26,701 nt of DNA from Candidatus Cloacimonadota bacterium. GTDB taxonomy: Bacteria > Cloacimonadota > Cloacimonadia > JGIOTU-2. Of this stretch, positions 1 through 8,158 are shown in pieces. The notes below the pieces were generated by a model that saw only the letters and a list, made by a program, of their open reading frames with translations, did no database searches and was not told the origin of the DNA. Location: NCBI GenBank assembly GCA_014382685.1, contig JACNJG010000072.1, positions 1 to 26,701 on the forward strand, in the 5' to 3' direction. A program made the position numbers and the translations under genes. How positions within the stretch are numbered: position 1 is the stretch's first letter; each line of letters opens with the position of its first letter.

Positions 1-942
1 ACGGAAATCAAGAATGTACCAAAGCGGATAAATAATCCATACTTCCACATCTAAAATACTGTCTTTTCTTCCTGAATGAAAGGGATCGATGGTTACAGAG
101 AAAGGAGATTGATAGTATCTATTTTCCCATTCAAAACTTGTAAAAAGTTTCACAGGTCGTCTCATTGCGCCGCTTCCAATTGGCAATGACAACGAAGTAT
201 AAAATATATTGGAATTATAAGAAGGATCGCGGATCTCGATACTGCCCGGCTCATAAACCTTTTCCGCCTGTGCAACGGACTGCACATAGGTATATTTGAA
301 CTTTATCTTAGTATTTTCCATTGGTCGGAATCCGATCCAGCCCTCACTGACGAAATTATATGCATCATATTCGGGAAAATACTCATTGTAGTTTTGATCG
401 GAATATTTAAAATTATACCCAAATTCTGCAAGATCAATAATGCGAATACTTATGCCGGAAAGCACGAGGTTTTTTGAATAGGTAAAATCATGATAAGCAT
501 AATAAGGATCAAAATTGCTTTCATATTTGTTTATAAAAATGTAAGGATAATAGGAGTACTTTGCGCGTATATCAACGTATTTACTGAAATACTGAATGAT
601 CTCAAAACTCAGAAATTTAAAGTCCTTGAATCCGTTCTTCCAGTACTTGTCATAAGAAAATTTGAACTTGCTGATCTGCGTATGTCCCATTACAAGATTA
701 TGCTTAAAGCCAAGCTCAATATCAAAAGAACTCACAATGTCATCGACAGATTTTAGCTTATACTTATCGGGATCATGTCCATCGAGGAATTTATCAATAT
801 CTTTGGCAGAAAGATTGAGCACATTGCTGTCATAATAAGTTCTGATATCGATCTTGTTGAATAGATCAAACTCAAAATCCTGAGCGGAAAGAGTGTATGC
901 ACTCATCAAAAACACAAAACAAATGAAAATTATTCTTTTCAT
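1..942 (-). CDS. Outer-membrane beta-barrel-like protein (partial, 3' end outside window)
   Basis: The minus-strand frame starts at ATG 942 and stays open for 314 codons to base 1, so the C-terminus is missing. The N-terminus is a classic signal peptide (MKRIIFICFVFLMSAYTLSA followed by Q). The rest has no hydrophobic helix. It is rich in Tyr, Phe and Trp with alternating polar and aromatic residues, such as KIKFKYTYVQ and FTSFEWENRYY, as expected of outer-membrane beta strands. The ATG overlaps the TGA of the upstream gene (ATGA), so the two are probably translationally coupled, and a GGGGGA lies just upstream. It is the last visible gene of the pgsB-pgsC-pgsW transcription unit. The family is not recognised. 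An outer-membrane role is inferred from composition and the signal peptide only. Confidence 0.72.
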   Translation of the reverse strand, partial: MKRIIFICFVFLMSAYTLSAQDFEFDLFNKIDIRTYYDSNVLNLSAKDIDKFLDGHDPDKYKLKSVDDIVSSFDIELGFKHNLVMGHTQISKFKFSYDKYWKNGFKDFKFLSFEIIQYFSKYVDIRAKYSYYPYIFINKYESNFDPYYAYHDFTYSKNLVLSGISIRIIDLAEFGYNFKYSDQNYNEYFPEYDAYNFVSEGWIGFRPMENTKIKFKYTYVQSVAQAEKVYEPGSIEIRDPSYNSNIFYTSLSLPIGSGAMRRPVKLFTSFEWENRYYQSPFSVTIDPFHSGRKDSILDVEVWIIYPLWYILDFR

Positions 943-1826
943 CTATCCCCCACGTACACAGCTTTTTTGTTGATATATAATCTAAACATCACTTCATGAT
1001 TATTGGACGTTTTCCTGATCTCAATATGATGAGCACCCTTATCAAAATGAAGGATATTCACATCACCGGTTGAGGGAATATGCTCGATATTGTTTGTCAA
1101 GATTGATTTTGAAGATTTATAACCAACCTCGCTAAAGGAAGCGAGCAAACTGCTATTATCATAAACATCAAACTGATAATCAATTTTCTTTGTCGCAGGC
1201 ATATCAAATATCACCCGGCTGATTATTTTAAGATATATCGGACCTTCGAGATCGAGACTTATCTTGTTACTTTTCGGTTCATAATAAGTATATTCTTTGT
1301 CATTGAGCACGAGTACTTTTTCATCTTCGTATATATCGGGGCTATAAGCGATATATTCGTGTTGTGATGAATAATTGGTTGGTGAATTGTAATCAAATTT
1401 GAAGAGAATTGGAACAGAAGAGAGGTTTATTATTTTTAATACACTTTGAGTATTTTTCAGTGCGATCACATACTTGTTATATGTTGAGACCGGCTGTCCG
1501 TTCACTCCTCTTGTGACGCTGCTTTTTCGGCAGGTTTTGTGAATTGTATCTGCAACTGTGTCGTATGTGAGCACATATTCATAAGAACGAGAATCTGCTC
1601 TTTGTTCAAAGAAAATTCTTGAATATATCCCAAGAGTATCAAGATATGATGTGGTGAGAGTAATATTTTCCTTTGAATGCAGCAAGTAATAGGAATACAT
1701 TTTTTGATTATTTGAGTTATAGAGCAAGAATTCTTCTGGTTCTTGAGCGAACGTTAATTCTGATTGCTGGGCGCTGAGCTGCAAGCTTGAGATTAAAATA
1801 ATAAATACAATAAATAACTTTTTCAT
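939..1826 (-). CDS. Secreted protein of unknown function
   Basis: This gene encodes 295 residues. A signal peptide (MKKLFIVFIILISSLQLSA, cleavage before QQ) is followed by a soluble beta-rich sequence with many Tyr and Ser residues. There is no lipobox Cys, no later membrane segment and no catalytic motif that I recognise. The C-terminal part (about residues 190-295) reads like a beta sandwich. The start at 1826 is supported by AAGGA seven to eight bases upstream. It lies 95 bases after pgsW and overlaps the next, barrel-like gene by four bases (ATGA). The context suggests an envelope accessory protein working with that barrel and perhaps with the poly-gamma-glutamate system, but no function can be assigned. 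Confidence 0.75.
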   Translation of the reverse strand: MKKLFIVFIILISSLQLSAQQSELTFAQEPEEFLLYNSNNQKMYSYYLLHSKENITLTTSYLDTLGIYSRIFFEQRADSRSYEYVLTYDTVADTIHKTCRKSSVTRGVNGQPVSTYNKYVIALKNTQSVLKIINLSSVPILFKFDYNSPTNYSSQHEYIAYSPDIYEDEKVLVLNDKEYTYYEPKSNKISLDLEGPIYLKIISRVIFDMPATKKIDYQFDVYDNSSLLASFSEVGYKSSKSILTNNIEHIPSTGDVNILHFDKGAHHIEIRKTSNNHEVMFRLYINKKAVYVGDR

Positions 1827-1921
1827 TCTATTCCTTCAAACTTGGATATTCCTTGCCTGTTGAGACGTATTCCGATTTATCGGGAGAAGTCTGATTGGAC
1901 ATTGGATATTTTCTTTATCTT

Positions 1922-3019
1922 TTAGCTCGCATGTTCTTCTTTGAACTGCTGCTGACGTTTGTCAAAGAATATCACGATAACAATTAGGATTGCAAGAATT
2001 GCCAGTGCGATAGCAGTTATGGTTAGATTATAACGCTCCTCAAGGAACATTGCTCCTGTTCCGGGTTCCGGCAAAGGCACAGGCGAGATAGGAAGATCAT
2101 ATTCTTCAGCAAGAGTTCGTACATCGAGTAGATGAATAACAGGTACACCCTTTTCTGCGAAGAGGAACATCGTTCCTTTTTTTGGAATGTTGCGGGTAAG
2201 CACATGCTTGTGAAGTCCCGGTGGAAGCAAGCGTCCGTTAATTGCATCTCCAAGACTGGAAAGTCCGCCGCCAATGTTTACATACAGTTGAATTTTTCCG
2301 TCCACTTTCCGGAATAACTGCATTTTACGTTCGATATTCTTTTCCAGACTTTTCTCTTGAATAAGATCAACATTATTACGCTCAGCAGCTTCAATAATAA
2401 GATCACGACCAGCTTTGCTCAATCCGCGTCCGAGATCTCGCCCTCCACCAAGTGAAGTTGCAACACTTTTATAATGAAGTATGTCCTTCTCATTGAGCAA
2501 TGTTTCCATATCCAGCCATGTGAAGTAGGGATCGGTTGCCCCGAACATAGATGCACCGACTGAGCTAATGAGCACAACATCGAGTCCAAGAACATTTGCA
2601 GCGCTGAGTACCGCAATATTAAGCGCAGGCATCGAGCCGGTTACATTGATGGCAATGACATCGCCTTCTTTAAGTTTGGCTTTCTTGAAAAATTCAACAA
2701 TAATTGCTGATATATTTGGGTTGAGAGTTGTCAATTTTGCAGTGAGATCTCCCCTATCTGTAGTAATGAGCGAATATTTCTCGCCGATAAGACCTGATCT
2801 GTTCGGATCGTTCAGTTCATCAAAGGAATAGCCCTGCTGAATCCGATATTCTCTGATTGCATCAGTTGCCAGTTTTGTGAGTTCTGTTGCCAGCAATTTC
2901 TCATCATAATATTTTTCTTTCACCCACACTCGTGAGTTATGAACCCACAAAAACAAACCGATCGCTATAATTAAAAGTATGATAACACTGATTTTAGAAT
3001 GCGCACTTGGTATGTACAT
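1922..3019 (-). CDS. pgsW: Poly-gamma-glutamate system protein PgsW
   Basis: This gene encodes 365 residues. One membrane segment lies near the N-terminus (about 8-26) and one near the C-terminus (about 333-351), and a basic tail follows. Between them is a large domain with a Gly-rich NIGGGLSSLGDAI motif and an N-terminal half rich in small residues (DVVLISSVGASMFGATDPYFTW). This layout matches the family annotated as poly-gamma-glutamate system protein, which is found beside PgsB and PgsC. Its biochemical role is not established; it is presumed to be a membrane partner of the synthase. The start at 3019 has GAGGA at good spacing. It begins 15 bases after pgsC ends, so it belongs to the same operon. 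The assignment rests on recalled family resemblance plus immediate context. Confidence 0.82.
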   Translation of the reverse strand: MYIPSAHSKISVIILLIIAIGLFLWVHNSRVWVKEKYYDEKLLATELTKLATDAIREYRIQQGYSFDELNDPNRSGLIGEKYSLITTDRGDLTAKLTTLNPNISAIIVEFFKKAKLKEGDVIAINVTGSMPALNIAVLSAANVLGLDVVLISSVGASMFGATDPYFTWLDMETLLNEKDILHYKSVATSLGGGRDLGRGLSKAGRDLIIEAAERNNVDLIQEKSLEKNIERKMQLFRKVDGKIQLYVNIGGGLSSLGDAINGRLLPPGLHKHVLTRNIPKKGTMFLFAEKGVPVIHLLDVRTLAEEYDLPISPVPLPEPGTGAMFLEERYNLTITAIALAILAILIVIVIFFDKRQQQFKEEHAS

Positions 3020-3034
3020 GGTTCCTCAATTCAT

Positions 3035-3484
3035 TTATCCTATTAACTGTCCGCCGAATACAAGAATGAGAATCAGCCGCACAATTACTGCTGCCACTCC
3101 CATGACCGATATTGTCTGAATGATGCCCTGGCGTTCCATAGAATTTGCGATCAAGCCCGGAATAATGTACCCGATCACACGAACGACCTGATCTCCCGGA
3201 ATATAGGAAAACAGTCCTAAAGACCGCACCATCCACCCGATGATGAAACCCAGAAGTACAGAGATGACCATCCTGCGACGTCCGTACATGAACATGAACA
3301 TGCCGAGGAATTTCACAATTCCATAGACAGCAAAGCTGATCGCTAAAGTAACTAATATTGTAAGTGGCTCATGAAGATATAATGCGATGTATCCGCACAC
3401 AACAATACCACCTGCAGCAATGCCAAATGCTTCCAAAAAGAAAAGACTTGTTAAAACGCCTAAACCTATCGCGACTTCAAACAT
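3035..3484 (-). CDS. pgsC: Poly-gamma-glutamate biosynthesis protein PgsC/CapC
   Basis: This is a 149-residue, almost entirely hydrophobic protein with about four membrane segments, the usual size of PgsC/CapC. The N-terminal VAIGLGVLTSLFFLEAFGIA and the central GRRRMVISVLLGFIIGWMVR are typical of the family. PgsC is the integral-membrane partner of the ligase PgsB in the poly-gamma-glutamate synthase that polymerises glutamate at the inner membrane. Its ATG follows the TAA of pgsB with no gap (TAAATG), so translation is probably coupled, and a GGAGA inside the end of pgsB can serve as the ribosome site. pgsW follows 15 bases later. Confidence 0.88.
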   Translation of the reverse strand: MFEVAIGLGVLTSLFFLEAFGIAAGGIVVCGYIALYLHEPLTILVTLAISFAVYGIVKFLGMFMFMYGRRRMVISVLLGFIIGWMVRSLGLFSYIPGDQVVRVIGYIIPGLIANSMERQGIIQTISVMGVAAVIVRLILILVFGGQLIG

Positions 3485-4657
3485 TTATGATTCTCCGATC
3501 TCTGATTTCTCTTTAAAATATTCCACAATAATACCGCCGTTTCCACCGATATTTCCAATGCCTATAAGCAGAATATTTTTTGTTTTGATACCATCCAGTT
3601 TTTTCATTAACTTCTCACCTGTAATCCATCCGAAATTATATACTTTTGACATTGGTAGTTTATGATTCTGTGCATAAGAATAAACGGTTGCTGTTTCCTG
3701 CCCGATGAGGTAGAGACCGTCAAAATCAATATTCTCGAGCATTTTCACAAGCTGCTTGGAGCGGAACATCCTGTCTGCACGGGTGTTAAGAATAAATCCG
3801 CAGAACTCAATATCGGGATGAAGTTCTTTAACCGACTTGATAACAAACTCTGTAGATTCGGGATCATTGGCAGCAAAAGAATGAGCAAAATATATATCTC
3901 TTTCATTATCCTGAATATGGAAAAGCGTGGTTGCGCCGATGTCGGGCTTTGCTTTTTTCATTCCTTCGAGTGCAACGTCCTTTTCCACGCCGCATGCTTT
4001 GCACACATCCAAAGCCAAAGAGATATTATCTTTATGCTCGATGTGTGAAAATTCATCAAGCACTTCATCGGACACCATTTCAGGATCACTGAGAAAGAGC
4101 TTGGTCTTTTTTTTATCAGCAATTTCTCTCATATAGGGAAAAAGCTTTTTTTCGCTTGTGTACGAAATTGATTTTGATGGAATAGTGTTACAGATAGAAT
4201 AGGTTACATTTTTTATACCCGGACCCATAACATCGAGGTGATCGAGGCGGATATTTGTTATCACCCCAATATCTGATCTTATTATTTTTTGCTCTGTTAT
4301 CCACTGATATTCCGGCATAACAGCCATGCATTCGAGCACGAGGACTTCTGAGGAGCGTTTTGCAGCAAATCTACACATCTTGATCTGCTCGCGAATGTTC
4401 GGTCCTCGAGGGCGTAGTATTGGAATTTCATCTCCGTTTTCCAGAATAATTCTCGGTGCAGAGCCGGTGGTTTTTGCAATTGTTCTTTTTCCACCCTCAC
4501 GCAGACCGGCAGCAATAAGCCGGGTAACACTGGATTTTCCGCGTGTGCCGTTTACATGGATAAGTAGAGGTATCTTTTTTCTGTATGAATAATGTGAATA
4601 ATATTCAAATACTGAGAATATTATGACTACGAATAAACCTAAAATTAATATATACAT
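3485..4657 (-). CDS. pgsB: Poly-gamma-glutamate synthase ligase PgsB/CapB
   Basis: This gene encodes 390 residues, close to the roughly 393 of Bacillus PgsB. A membrane anchor (about 1-20) precedes a Mur-ligase-type ATP-binding domain with the P-loop HVNGTRGKSSVTR (GTRGKSS at 37-43). It continues through TTGSAPR, RPRGPNI, VLVLECMAV and VITNIRLDHLDVMG, the standard order in this family. PgsB activates the gamma-carboxyl of glutamate with ATP and extends the polymer in the cytoplasmic membrane together with PgsC. It is the first gene of the operon, with a candidate promoter at 4690-4719. No clear Shine-Dalgarno precedes the ATG at 4657. The amide-ligase class is secure. That the product is poly-gamma-glutamate, rather than a related polyamide, is inferred. 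Confidence 0.92.
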   Translation of the reverse strand: MYILILGLFVVIIFSVFEYYSHYSYRKKIPLLIHVNGTRGKSSVTRLIAAGLREGGKRTIAKTTGSAPRIILENGDEIPILRPRGPNIREQIKMCRFAAKRSSEVLVLECMAVMPEYQWITEQKIIRSDIGVITNIRLDHLDVMGPGIKNVTYSICNTIPSKSISYTSEKKLFPYMREIADKKKTKLFLSDPEMVSDEVLDEFSHIEHKDNISLALDVCKACGVEKDVALEGMKKAKPDIGATTLFHIQDNERDIYFAHSFAANDPESTEFVIKSVKELHPDIEFCGFILNTRADRMFRSKQLVKMLENIDFDGLYLIGQETATVYSYAQNHKLPMSKVYNFGWITGEKLMKKLDGIKTKNILLIGIGNIGGNGGIIVEYFKEKSEIGES

Positions 4658-4689
4658 AGATTTTTATTATGTTCAAAATTTTTTGAATA

Positions 4690-4719
4690 AATAAACAGTT
4701 TATGATATTTCTTTGTCAA
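4690..4719 (-). promoter_or_regulatory. Candidate promoter of the pgs operon
   Basis: Read on the minus strand, a perfect TTGACA (4714-4719) is followed after 18 bases by TTTATT (4690-4695), 32 bases upstream of the pgsB start. Between the -10 box and the ATG lies the palindrome TTCAAAATTTTTTGAA (4672-4687, 7-base arms), which could be an operator. It is a prediction from motif match alone; the -10 box is only 4 of 6. Confidence 0.45.
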
Positions 4720-4801
4720 AATATTTATGAATAAAGTTTGAATACGCTCAAAAGGAATAGTAGTTTAATGGAAACTGGTGTTTTTTTAGCATAAATACTG
4801 G

Positions 4802-4821
4802 ATTCCCTCTTTCGAGGGAAT
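4802..4821. repeat. Small perfect hairpin in the 4658-5189 intergenic region
   Basis: ATTCCCTC and GAGGGAAT form an 8-base-pair stem with a TTTC loop, in the setting CTGG...GACA. Elements of the form TGGATTCCC...GGGAATGACA recur as short palindromic repeats in many bacterial intergenic regions. It is not followed by a T run on either strand, so it is not a canonical terminator. Confidence 0.5.
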
Positions 4822-4837
4822 GACATGCCCTTTTTAA

Positions 4838-5038
4838 GTGGAATTACCTTATCACAAGTGGAATTTCCTCTGCTTGCCGAGTCGTCCTGTCAAGGCGTAA
4901 CGGAGTGAAGACTGAAGTGAAACAGAGACTGGTGCTCTCTGTGGTTAATTCAATATTTGTATCTGCGAGAATCAGCACAATCTGCGTGGGTGAAAATTAT
5001 CTTGTCACAAATCGAAGAGCTTGTGATAAGTAATTCAC
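4838..5038. repeat. MITE-like segment bounded by inverted repeats
   Basis: GTGGAATTACCTTATCACAA plus G (4838-4858) is matched, in inverted orientation and with two single-base gaps, by CTTGTGATAAGTAATTCAC (5020-5038). They enclose about 160 bases with no credible ORF. The interior contains a GTCGTCCTGTCAAGGCGT phrase shared with the right edge of the window, and GTG-type phrase repeats at 4932-4947 and 4961-4990. AAGTGGAATT is also directly repeated at 4836-4845 and 4856-4865. The size and terminal inverted repeats fit a non-autonomous miniature element. No target duplication was established. Confidence 0.4.
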
Positions 5039-5049
5039 AGGAGCTACAA

Positions 5050-5079
5050 CTTAAGACATGCTCTCAGACATGTCTCAAG
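5050..5079 (+). terminator. Hairpin with T run, terminator-like on the plus strand
   Basis: CTTAAGACATG (5050-5060) pairs with CATGTCTCAAG (5069-5079) with one mismatch across an 8-base loop, and TTTTT follows at 5080. The structure is that of an intrinsic terminator on the plus strand, yet no plus-strand gene lies upstream, so it may simply be a palindromic repeat. Confidence 0.3.
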
Positions 5080-5113
5080 TTTTTGAAGGGATTTTCTATT
5101 TCAAGAATGTGCG

Positions 5114-5170
5114 TCCCCAAAGAAGGAACAGTTAAATATGCTTCGCATTTAATGTCCTAAAGCTTTGGGA
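5114..5170 (-). other. Long imperfect stem-loop after the bat cluster
   Basis: Three nested arms pair: TCCCCAAAG (5114-5122) with CTTTGGGA (5163-5170), AGGAACA (5124-5130) with TGTCCT (5153-5158), and TTAAATATGC (5132-5141) with GCATTTAA (5145-5152), around a TTC loop. It starts 20 bases past the stop of the last bat-cluster gene on the minus strand. No U run follows, so it could be a factor-dependent end, a 3' stabiliser or a palindromic repeat. Confidence 0.4.
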
Positions 5171-5189
5171 ATGAGAGATTCAAGGTATT

Positions 5190-5498
5190 TTATCGAATTA
5201 TTATCGCTATAAGAAGAAATCCAATAAGAATGACTCCCCCGATCGAAGCTGTTTTAGCGTAAATGTTTCTGCTTTCATAGGCATTGGAAAACACGCCAAG
5301 AGCAATTGCAGCAAGTGGATTCAGCGTGACAAAAATGAGCATCAATATCGGAATCGCTTCAGATATGATCTTAAATAAATTTGTGATATGAGAAAGGTGG
5401 AGAATAAATAAAATCCAGGAAAGCACTGCAGGAAGGAGAAATATGAATCCAATTATTCCAAGTGTTTGAGCATCCTGCGAAGTGCGCTTCAACCTCAT
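5190..5498 (-). CDS. Small integral membrane protein at the end of the bat cluster
   Basis: This gene encodes 102 residues with three predicted membrane helices (about 11-33, 43-71 and 80-101) joined by short loops, and a basic N-terminus (MRLKRTSQDAQ). The pattern, including NPLAAIALGVFS in the second helix, resembles generic small DUF4190-like membrane proteins, but I do not recognise a specific family. The ATG is one base beyond the batE stop, with AGGA ten bases upstream inside batE, so it is almost certainly co-translated with batE. No function can be stated beyond probable association with the Bat membrane complex. Confidence 0.7.
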   Translation of the reverse strand: MRLKRTSQDAQTLGIIGFIFLLPAVLSWILFILHLSHITNLFKIISEAIPILMLIFVTLNPLAAIALGVFSNAYESRNIYAKTASIGGVILIGFLLIAIIIR

Positions 5499-5499
5499 G

Positions 5500-6249
5500 T
5501 CAGATAATTCCTATTGCAGAACCAACGATCCATCCCCCATTTCCAGATGGAAGTTTTATCAGCACCCAGTCATTATCAAATCTTTCTATAGAAACTTTCA
5601 GTCCCTCATGTATTGTAAAAACCTGTGGAAAATCCTCACTCGGTCCGCTGTATGCAATAACTACTTCATTTAGAATAACTGCATTATTATCAGAGTAGAA
5701 ATCACGAATTCTCATCACTTCGGTCATTACCACGATAAAGAAAATAACTGCAAAAACAACGAGGAAAATCTTTACCAACCTTTTAAGAACCATGCTTCTG
5801 CTCATAATAAGAAGAACAATGAAAAGCATCATTAGAATAAAAAATAGGAGAATGAACACACCAAGAAGATTGATTGAAAATGTATAATAAAGTTTTAGTA
5901 AAATGGTTTCAAGGAATGATCTCTCTACTTCCTCTTTATCTTTTATGCTTGCCAGCAGCATCGTAATATTTTCTTTCAATTCTTCATCAAGTGGCTTGAA
6001 CTTCGCAGCTTTTTCATAGTAAAGACGGGCATTGCCGATGTCATTGAGTTTAAAGTAAGTATTGCCGAGGTTATAGAAAAGTTCATAATTCTTCACACCT
6101 TCGTTAACCAGCTTCATATACTCTTCTTCAGCTTTCTGATAATTTTGCTCCTGATATGCATTATTACCAACGCTGATATCATAATCTTTAGCAAGAATCA
6201 GTATGGGAACAAGGAATAAAATGCTTAATAAACAGATTGTTTTTTTCAT
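5500..6249 (-). CDS. batE: BatE: TPR and SH3-like membrane protein
   Basis: This gene encodes 249 residues. A signal or anchor segment (1-20) is followed by a TPR region (about 26-100, with YELFYNLGNTYFKLNDIGNA and YYEKAAKFKP). Two membrane helices lie at about 123-150 and 158-177. The C-terminal SH3-like domain (about 188-249) contains YSGPSEDFPQVFTIHEG and GGWIVGSAIG. This is the usual BatE domain order. The ATG overlaps the batD stop (ATGA). BatE belongs to the Bacteroides aerotolerance cluster and probably acts as an envelope scaffold with BatA, BatB, BatC and BatD. The domain calls are direct; the biochemical role of Bat proteins remains poorly defined. Confidence 0.87.
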   Translation of the reverse strand: MKKTICLLSILFLVPILILAKDYDISVGNNAYQEQNYQKAEEEYMKLVNEGVKNYELFYNLGNTYFKLNDIGNARLYYEKAAKFKPLDEELKENITMLLASIKDKEEVERSFLETILLKLYYTFSINLLGVFILLFFILMMLFIVLLIMSRSMVLKRLVKIFLVVFAVIFFIVVMTEVMRIRDFYSDNNAVILNEVVIAYSGPSEDFPQVFTIHEGLKVSIERFDNDWVLIKLPSGNGGWIVGSAIGII

Positions 6250-8069
6250 CTTTTTTTCCTGAATTTAGTCTTGGAAAGGTTTTGAAGGATATTGTTCAAT
6301 TCCCGATACTTTTCTTCGAGCGCTTCATGGGAAAATTGCATGCCTCCAAAACGTGCATTGTCTGTCATTTTGAGGAAATTGGTTATTTCATCAATAAACT
6401 CTTCCTGGAGTTCTCGTTTATGAAGCTCTGCAATAATATCCTGAATTGTTGAGGCACCTGCAGAAATATTACATTTATTCGCAATGAAATTTTTCAAGGC
6501 ATTATCCGCAGCAACAAAAAAACCTGAAATATCATCACTCTTCAAAGCTGCCTGAACCTTGCCAATATCCTTTTGAAGATGTTTATTGGAAATTCTCGTG
6601 CGATAATATCCCTTATCCTGCAACAATTTTTCACGTTCCTTCTTTATGATCATTGCAGCTACAATACTCAATAATGATATGATTATCAGTATCCAGAACC
6701 ATGCCTGTGAGATGATAAGCTTGTAATCCGTTATCGTATTTTTTGTAATGATAAAATGAATATCCAAGCCCTGAATATCAATATCCTGAGGGCGAATATA
6801 AGACAGCGAACCCGGTGTTACCTTACCCTTTTCAACAGTGAACGTCACAGGTTTTGTATAGATGGTTTTATAGGTTTCAGAACGGGGTTCAAAATAAGTG
6901 AAGGAAATTTGCGGCAAATCGTAGGTTCCCGGCTCTTCCGGTATGAGAATGTATTTGATGACCTTTTTTCCTGAGATATTGTCAGGATGATAGAGGTCGT
7001 CACACTCTTCAGGCGGGAATGTATCAATATTTGGAATGATGGGCAAAGTGGGTGGCTCAAACATGCGGATATTGCCGGAACCTGATATGGTTAGAGTAAG
7101 CGTTACAGATTCACCTGTTTTAAGCAGCTTGGAACTCAAATCCGATTTAATATCATACTGTCCTACTGCTCCCGAAAAATTCTTTGGCTGTCCTTCGAGA
7201 GGAAGCGGCTTAACTCTTATTCCTAATGTATTCGATTGGATATACACTCGCTTCGTTGTGCCGAAATCAAAGAAACTCTTTGCAGGAACTTCATAGGCAC
7301 AAAGCAGTTCCATCTTATCCATAGTGAAATTGCTTGCATAAGTCGGGAAAAGTGTATAATTACTTATGCGGTAGGCATAATAACGTATGCCTTTAATGAC
7401 TTCGAGAGTATGTGTTATATTCTTTGCCTGAAAGGTTTCCTCTTTTACGAAACCGGCAAATTCCGGCATTTTTTCTGCATTGAGCCCGACCAGCCCTTTG
7501 TTGCTGTAAAGAACATATTTAATTGTAAAGGGCTCTCCAACAAAAACCTCTGATTTACTTGGCGTTGCCTGCAAAAAGATCTGCACATTATTTGAAGAAT
7601 CATTAGTGTTCTTGAGCTTTTTTTGATTGGGCTGCTGATAATTACTGCTCGCTTCAACAACAATCACATTTATCGTTTTCGAACGATAGGTTTTGTTTTT
7701 ATATTTTGTATAAATTGGCGGGATCGTAAAACTGCCGGTTTTCAATGGGCGCAAAGAGTACGTAAAGCTCTGTTTAACTGTTCTCGACATCTCATTATTG
7801 ATTATTTCGATTGAAGTGGAACTTGAGGAAGATTGCCCAACTATCTGGAATCCCGTAAGTTGCGGAATCTCCGGCTCGGCACCGATCTGCTCGTCGGATT
7901 TTATTTCAATTGTTAAATTTAGTAGCTCATTTAGAGAAAGTGTATTCTTATCAACATAGGAAGTAACAGAGATATTATCAGCAAAACACACGGTAGTTGT
8001 CATGATCAATATAAAGATTAATAAGATTACTGAAATTTTATAGGTGTGGAAATTACTAAAATAAATCAT
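6246..8069 (-). CDS. batD: BatD, oxygen-tolerance family membrane protein
   Basis: This gene encodes 607 residues. After an N-terminal signal or anchor (hydrophobic 11-30, ending VCFA), an extended beta-rich extracytoplasmic region contains repeated Ig-like modules such as LSLNELLNLTIEIKSDEQIG, FVGEPFTIKYVLYSNKGL and LLKTGESVTLTLTISGSGNI. One membrane helix lies near 457-476 and a helical cytoplasmic tail of about 130 residues follows. This matches BatD. The gene overlaps batE by four bases. Upstream it is separated from batC by 312 bases carrying a palindromic repeat cluster, so its expression may be partly uncoupled from batC. The ribosome site is weak (TGGTTAAAT before ATG), and the first ATG of the frame was kept because it gives a complete signal sequence. 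Confidence 0.88.
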   Translation of the reverse strand: MIYFSNFHTYKISVILLIFILIMTTTVCFADNISVTSYVDKNTLSLNELLNLTIEIKSDEQIGAEPEIPQLTGFQIVGQSSSSSTSIEIINNEMSRTVKQSFTYSLRPLKTGSFTIPPIYTKYKNKTYRSKTINVIVVEASSNYQQPNQKKLKNTNDSSNNVQIFLQATPSKSEVFVGEPFTIKYVLYSNKGLVGLNAEKMPEFAGFVKEETFQAKNITHTLEVIKGIRYYAYRISNYTLFPTYASNFTMDKMELLCAYEVPAKSFFDFGTTKRVYIQSNTLGIRVKPLPLEGQPKNFSGAVGQYDIKSDLSSKLLKTGESVTLTLTISGSGNIRMFEPPTLPIIPNIDTFPPEECDDLYHPDNISGKKVIKYILIPEEPGTYDLPQISFTYFEPRSETYKTIYTKPVTFTVEKGKVTPGSLSYIRPQDIDIQGLDIHFIITKNTITDYKLIISQAWFWILIIISLLSIVAAMIIKKEREKLLQDKGYYRTRISNKHLQKDIGKVQAALKSDDISGFFVAADNALKNFIANKCNISAGASTIQDIIAELHKRELQEEFIDEITNFLKMTDNARFGGMQFSHEALEEKYRELNNILQNLSKTKFRKKR

Positions 8070-8158
8070 ATTTAACCATTAAGCACGAAAATGATTTTTA
8101 AGAAAAACATTCTATAGATATTGAACTCACTATAAGAATTTTTGTTGATATATTTTGA

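Noticed and set aside
490..756. Plus-strand open frame of 88 codons
   Set aside because: It is antisense to the barrel-like gene, which is open for 314 codons with a signal peptide and coupled start.
4957..5160. Plus-strand 67-codon frame in the pgs-bat gap
   Set aside because: It runs across inverted repeats, phrase repeats and hairpins, has no protein-like pattern and no ribosome site.
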